Below, one piece after another: positions 33,383 through 47,235 of a DNA stretch of 64,000 bases (position 1 is its first letter; every line of letters starts with the position of its first letter). The stretch is taken from positions 4,216,001-4,280,000 of the forward strand of contig NZ_CP013650.1 in the NCBI RefSeq assembly GCF_001466725.1, written 5' to 3'. Under the pieces are notes generated by a model. The model did no database searches and had not been told where the DNA came from. It saw only the letters and a program-made list of their open reading frames with translations. The DNA is from Lacimicrobium alkaliphilum (GTDB taxonomy: Bacteria > Pseudomonadota > Gammaproteobacteria > Enterobacterales > Alteromonadaceae). A program made the position numbers and the translations under genes.

Positions 33383-33973
33383 TAATCCAAACCAGGCGTC
33401 CAGCACCCCTTCAGCCTCTGCCATACCGATACCATTGAGTGAAGAGAAGGCGTGTACCGTAACATCTCCGCAGAAGGCCAGGCTCGCCTCCCTGGCCATC
33501 AACAACTGAGCTTTACGCTTACCGGCCTTTAATTTGTCGGCTTTGGTTAACAACGCCAGCACAGGTAACTCACTGCTCACGGCCCAGCGGATCAAATCCT
33601 GATCCAATTCCTTGAACGGATGACGGATATCCATCAGCACCACTAAACCCTTAAGGCTCTTGCGCGCTTGCAGGTATTCCGCCAACGACTTTTGCCATTT
33701 CTTTTTCATCTCTAACGGCACCTGGGCAAAACCATAGCCAGGCAGATCAATAAGGCGCCTGTTCTCATCCAGCTCAAAAACATTGATCAACTGAGTTCTG
33801 CCAGGGGTCTTACTGGTACGGGCAAGCCCCTTCTGGCGACTGATACGGTTCAGAGCGCTGGACTTACCGGCATTCGAGCGACCGGCAAATGCCACCTCAA
33901 TGCCTTCATCTGCACCAAGGTGCCGGATGTCCGGCGCACTCATTAAAAAACTGGCCTGACTGTAGTAGCTCAC
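33365..33973 (-). CDS. engB: ribosome biogenesis GTPase EngB (YihA/YsxC)
   Basis: A 202-residue GTPase needed for large-subunit assembly. G1 is [10 protein letters not shown]3 is D-L-P-G-Y-G, and G4 is T-K-A-D-K. GTG 33973 is chosen: it follows a GGAG ribosome site, and M-S-A-P-D-I-R-H-L falls at the usual distance. The frame is open to 34057, but that adds 28 residues with no family match. The stop lies inside the terminator hairpin of the opposite-strand RNA. Confidence 0.95.
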   Translation of the reverse strand: MSYYSQASFLMSAPDIRHLGADEGIEVAFAGRSNAGKSSALNRISRQKGLARTSKTPGRTQLINVFELDENRRLIDLPGYGFAQVPLEMKKKWQKSLAEYLQARKSLKGLVVLMDIRHPFKELDQDLIRWAVSSELPVLALLTKADKLKAGKRKAQLLMAREASLAFCGDVTVHAFSSLNGIGMAEAEGVLDAWFGLEKEKP

Positions 33974-34181
33974 GGTAACTCCATCTCTTTGATTAAAATG
34001 GCATAGAAGGCCTTTAAACCTTGCTTTGCCGATTATAGCAGCGGCATATTGTAACACCTTCCCAGAAACCGAATGAGTGCTAAACCCCTATAAATCCATG
34101 GAAATTATTTTCCTTACGGTTTAAATGTGTAAAATACTGCATGACCAGTAGCCAGACACACAGAGCTCAACGAGAATCACT

Positions 34182-34799
34182 ATGAAAAAATTATGCACAA
34201 TGCTTTGCCTTATTTTCACACTCCCTGTTTTCGCCGAGGGTGATGCACAGGCAGGTAAAGAGAAATCTGTCAGTTGCGCTGCCTGCCATGGTGCAGATGG
34301 CAACAGTGCGGTAGACATGTATCCTTCTCTGGCCGGACAACATCAGAAGTACCTGATCAAGCAATTGCAGGAGTTTCGACTCGCATCACAGACAGGTGGC
34401 GAAGAGGGCCGCTATGATCCGGTGATGTCTGGTATGGCCGCGCCGCTATCCGATCAGGACATTCTCGATCTCGCGGCATTCTATAACGAGCAAAAAGCCA
34501 AGCCCGGCAGTGCGCCTGAAGATGTTATTCAGAAGGGTCAGAAACTCTATATGGGTGGCGATGTAGAACGCGGCCTGACAGCCTGTGCCGCCTGCCATGG
34601 CCCCAGAGGTGATGGAATGAGCCTGGCCAACTTCCCTGATATCAGCGGTCAGCATGCTGCATATGTTAAAAAGCAACTGCAGGATTTTCGTGCCGGTAAA
34701 AGAAATAATGATATGAATGGCATGATGCAGGATGTGGCTAAACGCCTCACCGATGAAGAGATCGAAATCCTGTCTAAGTTCCTGGTCGGCCTCTACTAA
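34182..34799 (+). CDS. dihaem cytochrome c4
   Basis: A 205-residue periplasmic electron carrier. It has a signal peptide M-K-K-L-C-T-M-L-C-L-I-F-T-L-P-V-F-A and two similar cytochrome c domains, each with a C-A-A-C-H haem-binding motif (near residues 31 and 136) and a later methionine ligand (M-S-G-M-A-A in the first domain, M-N-G-M-M in the second). c4 cytochromes pass electrons to terminal oxidases. Placed next to engB as in many gammaproteobacteria. A terminator follows at 34810. Confidence 0.95.
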   Translation: MKKLCTMLCLIFTLPVFAEGDAQAGKEKSVSCAACHGADGNSAVDMYPSLAGQHQKYLIKQLQEFRLASQTGGEEGRYDPVMSGMAAPLSDQDILDLAAFYNEQKAKPGSAPEDVIQKGQKLYMGGDVERGLTACAACHGPRGDGMSLANFPDISGQHAAYVKKQLQDFRAGKRNNDMNGMMQDVAKRLTDEEIEILSKFLVGLY

Positions 34800-34809
34800 A
34801 GAGGCGCCG

Positions 34810-34830
34810 AGCCCCGTCCGCGGGGCTTTT
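34810..34830 (+). terminator. cytochrome c4 terminator
   Basis: GCCCCG-TCCG-CGGGGC hairpin (34811-34826) with a short TTTT, 11 bases after the stop codon of the cytochrome gene. The T-run is short, so it may be only partly efficient. Confidence 0.7.
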
Positions 34831-34927
34831 ACCCGTAAAATTTCCTTCCCTGTCAATAATTAGCTACAAAAGTTCAACTTTTTTTTGTAAATGAGTTGTA
34901 AAATAAATTCGATGCTGTATTCTTTCG

Positions 34928-35191
34928 CCTCAAACAACAGGGAAGCAGTATCCCGGGAAGGGAACAAGATGAAAGCCGTGTGTTTGACTCTACTCTTATA
35001 TTATCAGGGACGGCAAAAATAAAGTGTCCGGAGGACCGATAATAATCAAGCTTCGCTAACAAAAGCAAAAAGAGAAGCACACAGATAAGGTTGTCGTAAC
35101 GCGTTTAGGGAAAAGCGGAATAACGGGAGAAGTGTCATCTGGCACTTGGTTATACGAGAGGCGATAGGTAAACTATCGCCTTTTCTTTTTT
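34928..35191 (+). ncRNA. GGA-rich small RNA candidate, CsrB/RsmZ-like
   Basis: A 370-base gap after cytochrome c4 carries nine GGA triplets on the plus strand between 34941 and 35128, five of them preceded by G or AG (such as CAGGGAAGC, AAGGGAACAAG, TTAGGGAAAA). One is GTCC-GGA-GGAC (35026-35035), an ideal stem with GGA exposed, the preferred CsrA/RsmA site. A strong terminator GGCGATAG-GTAAA-CTATCGCC plus T-run ends at about 35191. A weak promoter TTGTAA-N16-TATTCT lies just before. These are the hallmarks of CsrA-sequestering RNAs, but I cannot align it to a family, so this is a candidate only. Confidence 0.55.
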
Positions 35192-35204
35192 GTGGTCCCC
35201 CCTG

Positions 35205-35840
35205 ATGCAGTGCCCCCTTTGCCAAAAACAATCCAGCCAGCACTACTGGCAGGATAAACGCAGAGATTACCGGCAATGTGATATTTGCAAGCTGGTTTTT
35301 GTGCCTCCCGCACAGCGCCTGTCTCCTCAATCGGAAAAAGCAGAATACGATCTGCATCACAACTGCGCTGATGATGCCGGTTATATCAGCTTTCTGAACC
35401 GCCTTGCACTGCCCCTGACCGGAGTTCTGAGTGACGGGTGTATTGGTCTCGATTATGGCTGTGGCCCCTCACCCGTTCTGGCAGCGTTGCTGAGTGAAAA
35501 AGGGCATCAGGTCAGTTATTACGACCCTTTTTATTATCCTGATGAGAAAGTTTTCAAACGACGTTACGACTTTATAAGCTGTTCAGAAGCCATCGAGCAT
35601 TTTTTTCACCCGGGAGAGGTCTGCCAAAACTGGATGTCGCTGTTAAAGGCAAAGGGCTGGCTGGCGATTATGACCAAGAGAGTCATAGATCGGCACAGAT
35701 TCAAAACCTGGCACTATAAAAATGATCCCACCCATGTGTGCTTTTTCAGCGAGGAGACGTTTGGCTGGCTGGCAAAGAAGTACCGTATGCGCCTCGAAGT
35801 GTCGGGCCCCGATGTAGTACTGCTGCAAAAGCTCGCGTAG
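35205..35840 (+). CDS. class I SAM-dependent methyltransferase with N-terminal zinc ribbon
   Basis: A 211-residue protein from ATG 35205. An upstream in-frame TTG at 35190 lies in the terminator of the RNA before it. The N-terminus has two Cys pairs (C-P-L-C and C-D-I-C) that should bind zinc. The SAM motif L-D-Y-G-C-G-P-S-P lies near residue 83, followed by S-C-S-E-A-I-E-H-F, a common motif of the Methyltransf_23 type. Substrate unknown. The position near engB and yihI suggests, but does not show, a link to translation. Confidence 0.85.
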   Translation: MQCPLCQKQSSQHYWQDKRRDYRQCDICKLVFVPPAQRLSPQSEKAEYDLHHNCADDAGYISFLNRLALPLTGVLSDGCIGLDYGCGPSPVLAALLSEKGHQVSYYDPFYYPDEKVFKRRYDFISCSEAIEHFFHPGEVCQNWMSLLKAKGWLAIMTKRVIDRHRFKTWHYKNDPTHVCFFSEETFGWLAKKYRMRLEVSGPDVVLLQKLA

Positions 35841-35899
35841 AATACGGCATTGAAAGATTCATCAACAAACGACCCTAGTGGTTGTCAGAGTGACATATC

Positions 35900-36418
35900 A
35901 TGGCAAAAGCCCCCAGAACCAAACGAATCCCGGACAAAGCCCATCAGGCCAATGTCGCCGACAGGAAATCCAAAAAACGTAAAGGCCATGCCCCCGGCAG
36001 CCGACACAGTGAAGCGGATCAGACCAAAGTCAGGCAAAATCATGGGGCTAAGGCCGACCCCCGATTGGGAAGTAAAAAGCCGGTGCCATTAACAGCGCCA
36101 TCAAAATCAGCCAAAGAGCCGCAGAAACATTTTTCACCGGCCAAAGAATTATCTGCCATTGAGCAGGATCCTCGTCTCGAGGCCCTGCTCGACAAGGCAG
36201 AACAGGATCAGAGCCTGACCGCTGAAGAAAAGACATATATCGATCAAAAACTCGCCCGTCATCGCCAGCTTTGTGAGTTACTCGGAATCGACGCTGCCGA
36301 TGATAAAGATGAAAAGAGCAGCGATCCCCGGCAGCAATCTGGCCGTAGTCATGTAGCAGATGATGAGGACGCGCTGCTGGATAAGTTTATGAACAGTGAT
36401 ATTAAAGACCTTAACTGA
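35900..36418 (+). CDS. yihI: YihI, GTPase-activating protein for Der
   Basis: A 172-residue protein with a highly basic, probably disordered N-terminal half (K-A-P-R-T-K-R, then K-S-K-K-R-K-G-H-A-P-G-S-R) and an acidic C-terminal helical part (D-P-R-L-E-A-L-L-D-K-A-E). The G-H-A-P-G-S-R string and the D-P-R-L-G-S-K segment are YihI hallmarks. YihI stimulates the ribosome-assembly GTPase Der. The stop overlaps the next start (ATGA at 36418), implying coupling. Confidence 0.9.
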   Translation: MAKAPRTKRIPDKAHQANVADRKSKKRKGHAPGSRHSEADQTKVRQNHGAKADPRLGSKKPVPLTAPSKSAKEPQKHFSPAKELSAIEQDPRLEALLDKAEQDQSLTAEEKTYIDQKLARHRQLCELLGIDAADDKDEKSSDPRQQSGRSHVADDEDALLDKFMNSDIKDLN

Positions 36419-36882
36419 TGACATCGTTGCAACTGACACTGCTGATTGTGGCCAGCCTGATTGTCGTGGGGTTGGCCTTTTACGCCGGTAAACTGCTGTA
36501 CTTGCTTCACATACAGAATAAAACTCGGCGTCGAGAGCAAGACGCACGCCGTGGTTACCTGGATGAAAGTATCTACACCATCTCCATGGCCGTCACCCAA
36601 CAACAATGTTCGTTGTCAGAGGCCAGTATCAGACTTTGCGTATTGCTGGATCACCTTGAAGATGAGCATCACTATCCGGATGCCTATCCGGCACTTCATG
36701 AGCTTTATTCCCGTATCCGGCATATGCCCACTCATGATGCCTGGAAAGCCCTGCCAAAAGTACAGCGGCGCAAAATGGAACAGGAAAGGGAAGAACACGA
36801 AGCCGAGCTTGAAACACAAATACTCAGGGAAGCAGAACAGCTGATGCAGCGTCATCTGCCCAGTGCCGAGACCTCTTCATAA
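36418..36882 (+). CDS. DUF2489 domain membrane protein
   Basis: A 154-residue protein with one N-terminal membrane segment (about residues 5-28, L-L-I-V-A-S-L-I-V-V-G-L-A-F-Y-A-G), followed by a charged cytosolic helical domain. DUF2489 proteins regularly follow yihI, and this gene overlaps yihI by 1 base. Function unknown. Its 3' end overlaps the convergent tag gene by 31 bases. Confidence 0.85.
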   Translation: MTSLQLTLLIVASLIVVGLAFYAGKLLYLLHIQNKTRRREQDARRGYLDESIYTISMAVTQQQCSLSEASIRLCVLLDHLEDEHHYPDAYPALHELYSRIRHMPTHDAWKALPKVQRRKMEQEREEHEAELETQILREAEQLMQRHLPSAETSS

Positions 36883-37433
36883 CAGTGACAACAGGTTAAG
36901 TGATCATTAACCATCCCTACTGCCTGCATAAACGCATAGCAAATAGTACTGCCGACAAAATTAAAGCCCTGTTGTTTGAGCGCTTTGGACATCGCATCAG
37001 ATGCCGGGGTGGTAACCGGCACCTGCCCCGGCTCCTGCCAGCGATTCTGTATACTGCGACCATCGGTGAACTGCCAGAGAAAGTCACTGAAATCAACGCC
37101 CTGCTCTGTCATCGCGATATAAGCCCTGGCATTTCGGATTATTGACGCGACTTTAAGACGATTTCTGACGATCCCCGGGTTCTGCAGTAACCTCTCAACA
37201 TCCTGTTCATCAAACCGGCTGATTTTGCGGGGGTCAAAGTGACAAAATGCCTGTTCATAATTGGCCTGCTTTTTCAGTATCGTCAGCCAGCTTAAACCCG
37301 CTTGCTGACCATCCAGACACAGCTTGGCAAACAGTTCCTGAGCATCGGTCACCGGCCTGCCCCAGACCTTATCATGGTATTCCAGATAGATGGGATCCTG
37401 TGTTACCCAGTGGCAACGATGAAGATCTGACAT
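36852..37433 (-). CDS. tag: DNA-3-methyladenine glycosylase I
   Basis: A 193-residue base-excision enzyme removing 3-methyladenine. The start ATG 37433 has an excellent GGAGG site and gives [10 protein letters not shown]. The frame reads further upstream, without conserved sequence. W-G-R-P-V-T-D and F-E/[14 protein letters not shown] are family strings. The zinc-binding Cys/His of Tag are visible (early C-H-W; late H-L-T-C-C-H-C). Convergent overlap of 31 bases with the DUF2489 gene. Confidence 0.95.
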   Translation of the reverse strand: MSDLHRCHWVTQDPIYLEYHDKVWGRPVTDAQELFAKLCLDGQQAGLSWLTILKKQANYEQAFCHFDPRKISRFDEQDVERLLQNPGIVRNRLKVASIIRNARAYIAMTEQGVDFSDFLWQFTDGRSIQNRWQEPGQVPVTTPASDAMSKALKQQGFNFVGSTICYAFMQAVGMVNDHLTCCHCYEEVSALGR

Positions 37434-37540
37434 ATTTCCTCCAAAAACACCGTTTTGTCTGCAATTTAGCCTACATTCAAACCTGCGCAAAAGGTATACT
37501 TGGCAGCATCTTTCCGCAATCACCAGCAAATCGGGATGTT

Positions 37541-38449
37541 ATGCAAAAATTTGACGTCAAGACTTTTCAGGGCCTGATACTCGCTCTGCAGGACTACTGG
37601 GCGCGTCAGGGATGCGTCATCATACAACCACTGGATATGGAAGTGGGTGCCGGTACCTTCCATCCTATGACGTTCCTGCGCGCTATTGGCCCCGAACCAA
37701 TCAGCAGTGCTTATGTACAGCCATGCAGAAGACCAACCGACGGGCGTTATGGAGAAAACCCTAACCGCCTGCAACACTATTATCAGTTCCAGGTTATGCT
37801 CAAGCCTTCGCCAGAAAATATTCAGGACTTATACTTGGGCTCACTGGTTGAACTGGGCTTCGATCCATTGGTTCATGATATCCGTTTTGTTGAAGATAAC
37901 TGGGAGTCTCCTACTCTGGGTGCCTGGGGTTTAGGCTGGGAAGTCTGGCTGAATGGCATGGAAGTGACTCAGTTTACCTACTTTCAGCAAGTGGGCGGGC
38001 TGGAGTGCAAACCGGTTACCGGGGAGATCACATACGGCCTCGAGCGGCTCGCCATGTATATTCAGGGTGTCGACAGCATTTATGATCTGGTCTGGACAGA
38101 CGGCCCTATGGGCAAAGTCACCTACCGGGATGTCTTCCACCAGAATGAGGTGGAGCAATCGGCTTACAACTTTGAACATGCAGATGTGCAGGCACTTTTC
38201 AGAACCTTCGATCAATGTGAACTGGACAGTCAGAAACTGATTGAAGCAGGCCTGGCGCTACCAGCTTATGAGCAGGTTATGAAAGCTTCCCATGCATTCA
38301 ACCTGCTGGATGCCAGACATGCTATTTCTGTCACCGAAAGGCAGCGGTATATTCTCAGAGTGCGCGCACTAGCCAAGGAATGCGCCAACAGCTTTTATGC
38401 GGCCCGGGAAGCCCTTGGTTTTCCATTATGTAAACAGGAGGCTGTTTGA
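37541..38449 (+). CDS. glyQ: glycyl-tRNA synthetase alpha subunit
   Basis: A 302-residue class II synthetase catalytic subunit. [13 protein letters not shown] starts at ATG 37541. The frame is open upstream to 37247 but overlaps the opposite-strand tag gene, so it is not coding. The string [13 protein letters not shown] is characteristic. It forms an alpha2beta2 enzyme with GlyS. Its TGA overlaps the ATG of glyS. Confidence 0.97.
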   Translation: MQKFDVKTFQGLILALQDYWARQGCVIIQPLDMEVGAGTFHPMTFLRAIGPEPISSAYVQPCRRPTDGRYGENPNRLQHYYQFQVMLKPSPENIQDLYLGSLVELGFDPLVHDIRFVEDNWESPTLGAWGLGWEVWLNGMEVTQFTYFQQVGGLECKPVTGEITYGLERLAMYIQGVDSIYDLVWTDGPMGKVTYRDVFHQNEVEQSAYNFEHADVQALFRTFDQCELDSQKLIEAGLALPAYEQVMKASHAFNLLDARHAISVTERQRYILRVRALAKECANSFYAAREALGFPLCKQEAV

Positions 38450-40515
38450 TGCGCCAGGATGATCTTTTAATTGAAGTTGGCACCGAAGAGCTCCCTCCTA
38501 AAGCACTAAAAAGACTCGGTCAGGCTTTTTGCGAGTTGATCGGTGCTGGCCTGCAGAAGGCGGAATTAGACTTCGGTGAAGCCCGATTCTATGCCTCCCC
38601 TCGTCGTTTGGCCGTTCATGTAACCAATTTAAGTTACCAGCAACAGGATAAGACCCTGGAAAAGCGGGGCCCCGCGGTAGCTGCAGCATTCGATCAGGAT
38701 GGCAACCCCACTAAAGCGGCTCAGGGCTGGGCCAGAGGGCTGGGTATTACACCGGCTGAGGCGGGGAGAATCAAAACAGATAAAGGCGAATGGTTAGTTT
38801 ATCAGGCCGAAGTGAAAGGACAGGCGCTAACGGAATTGCTACCGGCTCTGGTAACAGAGGCCCTGTCGAGATTGCCTATTCCTAAGATGATGCGCTGGGG
38901 CAGCAGTGAGCATTCATTTATCCGTCCCGTACACAGCGTATGTATGCTTTATGGCGACCAGTTAATAGAGGGCGAACTCTTTGGTATTAAGGCCTCTACA
39001 GCGCTTCTGGGGCATCGCTTTCATCATCCCGATACCATTTCGCTAAAACGCGCCAATAGCTATCTGGATACACTCAGGCAAGCCTATGTAGTGGCCGACT
39101 TCGGTGAGCGTCGCAACATGATCCAACAAGGCCTGCAGCAGGTTGCTGAGAAGCTCGGGGCACAGGTAGGAATCGACGAAGATTTGCTTGATGAAGTGAC
39201 GGCATTGGTTGAATGGCCGGTAGTGCTGACAGCAGAGTTTGATCAGAGCTTTTTGCAGGTCCCCAAAGAAGCGCTGATCTATACCATGAAGGGAGACCAG
39301 AAGTATTTCCCCTTGCTGAGTTCTGATGGTCAGTTGATGCCTGTTTTCGCCTTTGTCACCAATATTGAGAGTAAGGATCCGCAGCAGATTATCGGTGGAA
39401 ATGAACGGGTAATCAGGCCTCGTCTGGCAGATGCTGAGTTCTTTTTTAATACTGACAAAAAGCAGTCTCTGGAGAGTCGCCTGGACAGCCTGGGTACCGT
39501 ATTGTTTCAGAAGCAGTTAGGCTCTCTGAAAGATAAAGCACAGCGTATCGCTTCACTGGCTAAATCCATTGCTGAACTGCTGAACGCAGACGTCGAACAT
39601 GCTTACAGAGCAGGCTTACTGTCAAAAGCAGATCTGATGACTCAGATGGTGATGGAGTTCCCTGAGGTTCAGGGCACCATGGGGCAGCATTATGCCACTC
39701 ATGACGGCGAGCCGCAGGCTGTTGCCTCCGCCATAGGGTCTCAATACCATCCTCGCTTTGCCGGAGACGATTTGCCCGATTCAGCAGTCAGTTGTGCGGT
39801 GTCGCTTGCTGATAAACTGGACACCCTGGTGGGGATTTTTGGTATTGGTCAGTTACCCAAGGGTGATAAAGATCCCTTTGCATTGCGCCGTGCTGCCATC
39901 GGCCTGTTGCGTATCTGTGTTGAAAAGGGGCTAAAGCTTGATTTAACGGTACTTATCGACAAGGCAGTGCGAGAATTCGGCGATATACTGACCAATGCTG
40001 AGGTGAATCAACAGGTGCTTGATTTTATTCTTGGTCGCTTCAGATCCTGGTACCAGGAGAAAGGGATCGAGACGGACGTCATTCAGGCAGTGCTGGCCCG
40101 TCAGCCGACCTCACCAGTGGACTTTGACGCCAGAATCAGGGCAGTACAACACTTTAAATCCCTTGAGTCTGCAACCGCGCTGGCAGCGGCAAACAAGCGC
40201 GTAGCTAATATTCTTGCCAAGAACGCTCACGACATGGACAGTTCGGTACAAGAGAGTCTGCTCAGTGACGAGGCCGAGATCGCTCTGGCTGAACATTTAA
40301 AACACACTGAAGCCGATGTTAATAGTGCGATGGAGCAGCTTGACTACAAACAGGTACTGGAAAGATTGTCAGCCCTGCATCAGGTCGTTGACAACTTCTT
40401 TGACCAGGTGATGGTAATGGCTGATGATGAGCAATTGAAGAATAACAGACTGGCATTACTGCAAAAACTGCGCAGTCTGTTTCTGCAGGTGGCAGATATT
40501 TCAGTGCTTAACTGA
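38449..40515 (+). CDS. glyS: glycyl-tRNA synthetase beta subunit
   Basis: A 688-residue protein containing the tRNA-binding parts. Start ATG 38449 overlaps the glyQ stop (TGATG). It begins [15 protein letters not shown], the universal GlyS N-terminus. An HD-type region around [12 protein letters not shown] and a C-terminal anticodon-binding domain follow. Length is usual (689 in Escherichia coli). Confidence 0.97.
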   Translation: MRQDDLLIEVGTEELPPKALKRLGQAFCELIGAGLQKAELDFGEARFYASPRRLAVHVTNLSYQQQDKTLEKRGPAVAAAFDQDGNPTKAAQGWARGLGITPAEAGRIKTDKGEWLVYQAEVKGQALTELLPALVTEALSRLPIPKMMRWGSSEHSFIRPVHSVCMLYGDQLIEGELFGIKASTALLGHRFHHPDTISLKRANSYLDTLRQAYVVADFGERRNMIQQGLQQVAEKLGAQVGIDEDLLDEVTALVEWPVVLTAEFDQSFLQVPKEALIYTMKGDQKYFPLLSSDGQLMPVFAFVTNIESKDPQQIIGGNERVIRPRLADAEFFFNTDKKQSLESRLDSLGTVLFQKQLGSLKDKAQRIASLAKSIAELLNADVEHAYRAGLLSKADLMTQMVMEFPEVQGTMGQHYATHDGEPQAVASAIGSQYHPRFAGDDLPDSAVSCAVSLADKLDTLVGIFGIGQLPKGDKDPFALRRAAIGLLRICVEKGLKLDLTVLIDKAVREFGDILTNAEVNQQVLDFILGRFRSWYQEKGIETDVIQAVLARQPTSPVDFDARIRAVQHFKSLESATALAAANKRVANILAKNAHDMDSSVQESLLSDEAEIALAEHLKHTEADVNSAMEQLDYKQVLERLSALHQVVDNFFDQVMVMADDEQLKNNRLALLQKLRSLFLQVADISVLN

Positions 40516-40565
40516 TCAGAGGATGAGTACCAGCCACGGATGGCAAAGTTTTTCAGGATATAACA

Positions 40566-41009
40566 ATGAAGAATCTTTTCAGAAAAACCAGCCAGTTGTT
40601 ACTGCTTCTTTCGGTAGCTGCCTGTTCCTCCCTGCCCCAGGTAATTACTCCGGTATCACCTCCCGATGAGTTATACCTGCGAGGGGTGTTTAACTGGTGG
40701 GAAGCAGAAGAATCCTTCCGGCTGTATAAGCTGAGTGATCGCCTCTACACCGCAGAGACGGAACTTATTGCCGATGGGCAACCCTATGATTTCAGGATAG
40801 CCGATGCTGACTGGTCAAAAGGCGCCAATTGTGGCTATCAGGACAAAGAAGCCGACGAAGTGATAAGGCTTAACCGAAGTGTGAATGCCGATTGCAGTTC
40901 CATCAACAATAACTTCAAGTTTACCCCCCGGGAAACGGGTATTTATCAGTTTTTTATCGACTTCAATGATGTGCAATCTCCGACAGTAAAAATAAGACGT
41001 AAGAAGTAA
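40566..41009 (+). CDS. lipoprotein with a carbohydrate-binding (pullulanase-associated-like) fold
   Basis: A 147-residue protein. A signal sequence with lipobox L-S-V-A-A-C predicts lipidation at Cys 20 (C-S-S-L), so the outer-membrane lipoprotein pathway is likely. The mature part contains Y-L-R-G-V-F-N-W-W-E, L-Y-T-A-E-T-E-L and Y-D-F-R-I-A-D-A-D-W-S, which resembles immunoglobulin-like starch-binding modules attached to pullulanases. No catalytic domain is attached. Unrecognised beyond this. Lies downstream of glyS after 50 bases and before a strong terminator. Confidence 0.65.
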   Translation: MKNLFRKTSQLLLLLSVAACSSLPQVITPVSPPDELYLRGVFNWWEAEESFRLYKLSDRLYTAETELIADGQPYDFRIADADWSKGANCGYQDKEADEVIRLNRSVNADCSSINNNFKFTPRETGIYQFFIDFNDVQSPTVKIRRKK

Positions 41010-41051
41010 AAGCAATCCATCAGAGTAGATAGTAACTTATTGATAAATAAT

Positions 41052-41082
41052 AAAAAACCGGGCGTTGCCCGGTTTTTTTTAT
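41052..41082. terminator. bidirectional terminator between lipoprotein gene and gyrB
   Basis: AACCGGGC-GTT-GCCCGGTT with an A-run on the left and a T8 run on the right. It lies between convergent genes and can end both transcripts (rightward lipoprotein, leftward gyrB). Confidence 0.9.
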
Positions 41083-41093
41083 TTCTGAGAAGA

Positions 41094-44607
<3,514 letters not shown>

Positions 44608-44628
44608 AAGGGTCTTCGCAACGGTAAA

Positions 44629-45732
44629 TCACAGCCTCATGGGCATGATAACGTACAATGCAGAGTCATCAGACGCATCTTCTATCAGCGCACTGTTATT
44701 GGAATCAGACATTGTCATCTTAACTTTCTCCGACGAGAGAGCATTGAGTACATCAATCAGATAAGCAACATTAAATCCAATTTCCAGACTATCGCCCTGA
44801 TAATCTACATCTACGACTTCTTCTGCCTCTTCCTGCTCAGGGTTATTCGCGGTGAGTTTAAGTTCACCACTGGCAAGATTAAGACGCACCCCACGAAACT
44901 TTTCGTTAGACAGAATTGATACCCTGGAGAATGCCTGTTTGAGCGTTTCCTTGGAAGACAGTACTGTCTTGTCACCTTCTTTGGGTAACACCCGGCGATA
45001 ATCCGGGAAACGACCATCTACAAGCTTACTGGTGAAAATAAACTCCGTGGAAAAAATACGAATATGATTTGAGCCAATCTGCACTTTCAGAGGTTTGTCT
45101 TCGTCCTCTATCAGGCGGGATATTTCCATTACACCTTTACGGGGCACAATCACTTGTCGCTCCGGGAGATCACCATTCTCGTACGCGATACGACACAACG
45201 CCAGGCGGTGGCCATCTGTTGCTACAGTACGAATGATATTAGCTTCAGTTTCAAAGGACATTCCATTGAGATAATAACGTACATCCTGCTGCGCCATTGA
45301 GAAATGGGTACTGTCGATCAGGCGCTTGAGGTTAGCCTGCGATATCTCAAACTCCACTTCCCCCTGCCAGTCTTCGAGGTTTGGATACTCTGCCGCAGGT
45401 AAAGTAGAGAGCGAATACTTGCCTCTGCCGGCCTTTAATATTGCCTTGTTGCCGTCCAGGCTAAACAAAATCTCACTGTTGTCTGTAAATCCTTTACAGA
45501 TATCCAACAGTTTTTTAGCCGGAACAGTTACCTCACCGTCTTCAAAGTCACCGGTAAGCGCAACATTTGAAATCAGCTCCACTTCCAAATCCGTGCCTGT
45601 TAGCCATAGTGTGCCCTCACTTACCTTTACCAGCACATTGGAAAGAATGGGTAGTGTGTGGCGTCTTTCGACGGCTCCGGCAACCAGTTGTAAGGGCTGT
45701 AAGAAGTTTTCCCTGCTAATTGTAAATTTCAT
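44629..45732 (-). CDS. dnaN: DNA polymerase III sliding clamp (beta subunit)
   Basis: A 367-residue protein, the family length (366 in Escherichia coli). Begins M-K-F-T-I-S-R-E-N-F-L-Q-P-L-Q. Three repeated clamp domains, with the C-terminal P-M-R-L typical of beta clamps. It binds ring-tethered polymerases, including presumably ImuB through its Q-C-Q-D-L-F motif. Second gene of the dnaA operon, 20 bases after dnaA. Confidence 0.98.
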   Translation of the reverse strand: MKFTISRENFLQPLQLVAGAVERRHTLPILSNVLVKVSEGTLWLTGTDLEVELISNVALTGDFEDGEVTVPAKKLLDICKGFTDNSEILFSLDGNKAILKAGRGKYSLSTLPAAEYPNLEDWQGEVEFEISQANLKRLIDSTHFSMAQQDVRYYLNGMSFETEANIIRTVATDGHRLALCRIAYENGDLPERQVIVPRKGVMEISRLIEDEDKPLKVQIGSNHIRIFSTEFIFTSKLVDGRFPDYRRVLPKEGDKTVLSSKETLKQAFSRVSILSNEKFRGVRLNLASGELKLTANNPEQEEAEEVVDVDYQGDSLEIGFNVAYLIDVLNALSSEKVKMTMSDSNNSALIEDASDDSALYVIMPMRL

Positions 45733-45752
45733 GAGCGACTCGTTATTATTTT

Positions 45753-47138
45753 TTATGACGACAGTGTGCGAATAAGATTTTGATAATCTTCCTTAATATC
45801 ATGACTCTCTTCACGAAGTTGAGCAATCTTTCTGCAGGCATGTAAGACCGTTGTATGATCTCTGCCTCCAAAGGCATCCCCAATCTCCGGCAGACTGTGA
45901 TTAGTCAGTTCCTTTGCCAGCGCCATAGCAACCTGCCTTGGTCTCGCTACACTTCGACTACGGCGTTTAGAAAGCACATCTGCAACCTTTATCTTATAAT
46001 ATTCAGCTACAGTTTTCTGGATGTTATCTATAGTAACGAGTTTTTCCTGCAAGGCTAATAAATCCCTGAGGGCTTCTCTGACAAAATCGATAGTAATAGG
46101 ACGGCCAGTAAAATTCGCGTTGGCAATCACCCGGTTCAGTGCACCTTCCAGTTCCCGGACATTAGAACGCAACCGCTTGGCGATAAAAAATGCCACCTCA
46201 TCCGGCAGCTGTATGCGATTTTCCACCGCTTTACGCATAAGAATTGCGACCCGGGTTTCGAGCTCCGGTGGCTCAATAGCAATGGTAAGACCCCAGCCAA
46301 AACGTGATTTCAGTCTGTCTTCAACACCATCAATTTCCTTAGGATAACGGTCAGAGGTCAGTATGATCTGCTGATTTCCCTCAAGCAGGGCATTAAAGGT
46401 ATGAAAAAATTCTTCCTGGGAGCGGTCTTTCTTGGCAAAAAACTGGATATCATCGATTAACAGCGCATCAACAGAACGATAGTATCGCTTAAACTCTTCG
46501 ATCGCATTGTTCTGCAAGGCTTTCACCATGTCCTGAACGAATCGTTCGGAATGCATATAAACCACAGTGGCATCACGGTTTCTGGCCAGCAGACCATTGC
46601 CCACGGCATGTAACAAGTGGGTTTTACCCAGTCCGGTACCACCATAAATAAACAAAGGGTTGTAGGCGCCGCCCGGATTGTCTGCGACCTGTGTGGCGGC
46701 TGCCCTGGCCAACTGATTGGATTTACCTTCAACAAAATTATCAAAGGTATAAGTCAGGTTAATATTGCTCTTGTGCTCAACCTTAACCGGCTGTTGAGTC
46801 ACTGCACCAGCGTGACCGTTAAAAGGAAAATTCTGGCGGGTCTGTGGTGTTGTATCACGGTCCTTTTCTGCCGGAGATCCACCTACATTAGCCCGTCCCG
46901 CCATACCTACATCGAAATGCAGTGTTGGTATCTCTTCCGGCAAACAAAGTTCACCAAACAGTTCCGTAATTCTTTCTATATATTTATCTCTGACCCAATC
47001 CAACACAAACCGGTTGGGAGCAAAAAGCGTCAGGGTAGAATCCTGCTGTTGCGCCTGAAGCGGGCGGATCCACATGCTAAACTGCTGTGTTGGCAACTCC
47101 TGTTGTAACCGCTCGAGACACTCATCCCACAAAGCCAT
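45753..47138 (-). CDS. dnaA: chromosomal replication initiator DnaA
   Basis: A 461-residue AAA+ initiator. Start ATG 47138 gives M-A-L-W-D-E-C-L, aligned with known DnaA starts. The frame is open to 47162 in a leader containing GGAGG. Domain III has [10 protein letters not shown] and L-L-I-D-D-I-Q-F. Domain IV has the DnaA signature [12 protein letters not shown]. It opens oriC, probably the region at 55985-56360. Confidence 0.98.
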   Translation of the reverse strand: MALWDECLERLQQELPTQQFSMWIRPLQAQQQDSTLTLFAPNRFVLDWVRDKYIERITELFGELCLPEEIPTLHFDVGMAGRANVGGSPAEKDRDTTPQTRQNFPFNGHAGAVTQQPVKVEHKSNINLTYTFDNFVEGKSNQLARAAATQVADNPGGAYNPLFIYGGTGLGKTHLLHAVGNGLLARNRDATVVYMHSERFVQDMVKALQNNAIEEFKRYYRSVDALLIDDIQFFAKKDRSQEEFFHTFNALLEGNQQIILTSDRYPKEIDGVEDRLKSRFGWGLTIAIEPPELETRVAILMRKAVENRIQLPDEVAFFIAKRLRSNVRELEGALNRVIANANFTGRPITIDFVREALRDLLALQEKLVTIDNIQKTVAEYYKIKVADVLSKRRSRSVARPRQVAMALAKELTNHSLPEIGDAFGGRDHTTVLHACRKIAQLREESHDIKEDYQNLIRTLSS

Positions 47139-47235
47139 TAATAAAAAACCCCTCCAGAACACCGGGCGGTATTCTGCGATGCAAAAGTGTGTTTATTCCA
47201 GAATTTCTAATTTCGCTTGACGTGCAGCGCTGTGA

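Noticed and set aside
37247..37540. Upstream extension of glyQ
   Set aside because: It overlaps the tag gene on the other strand and lacks homology to GlyQ, which begins at 37541.
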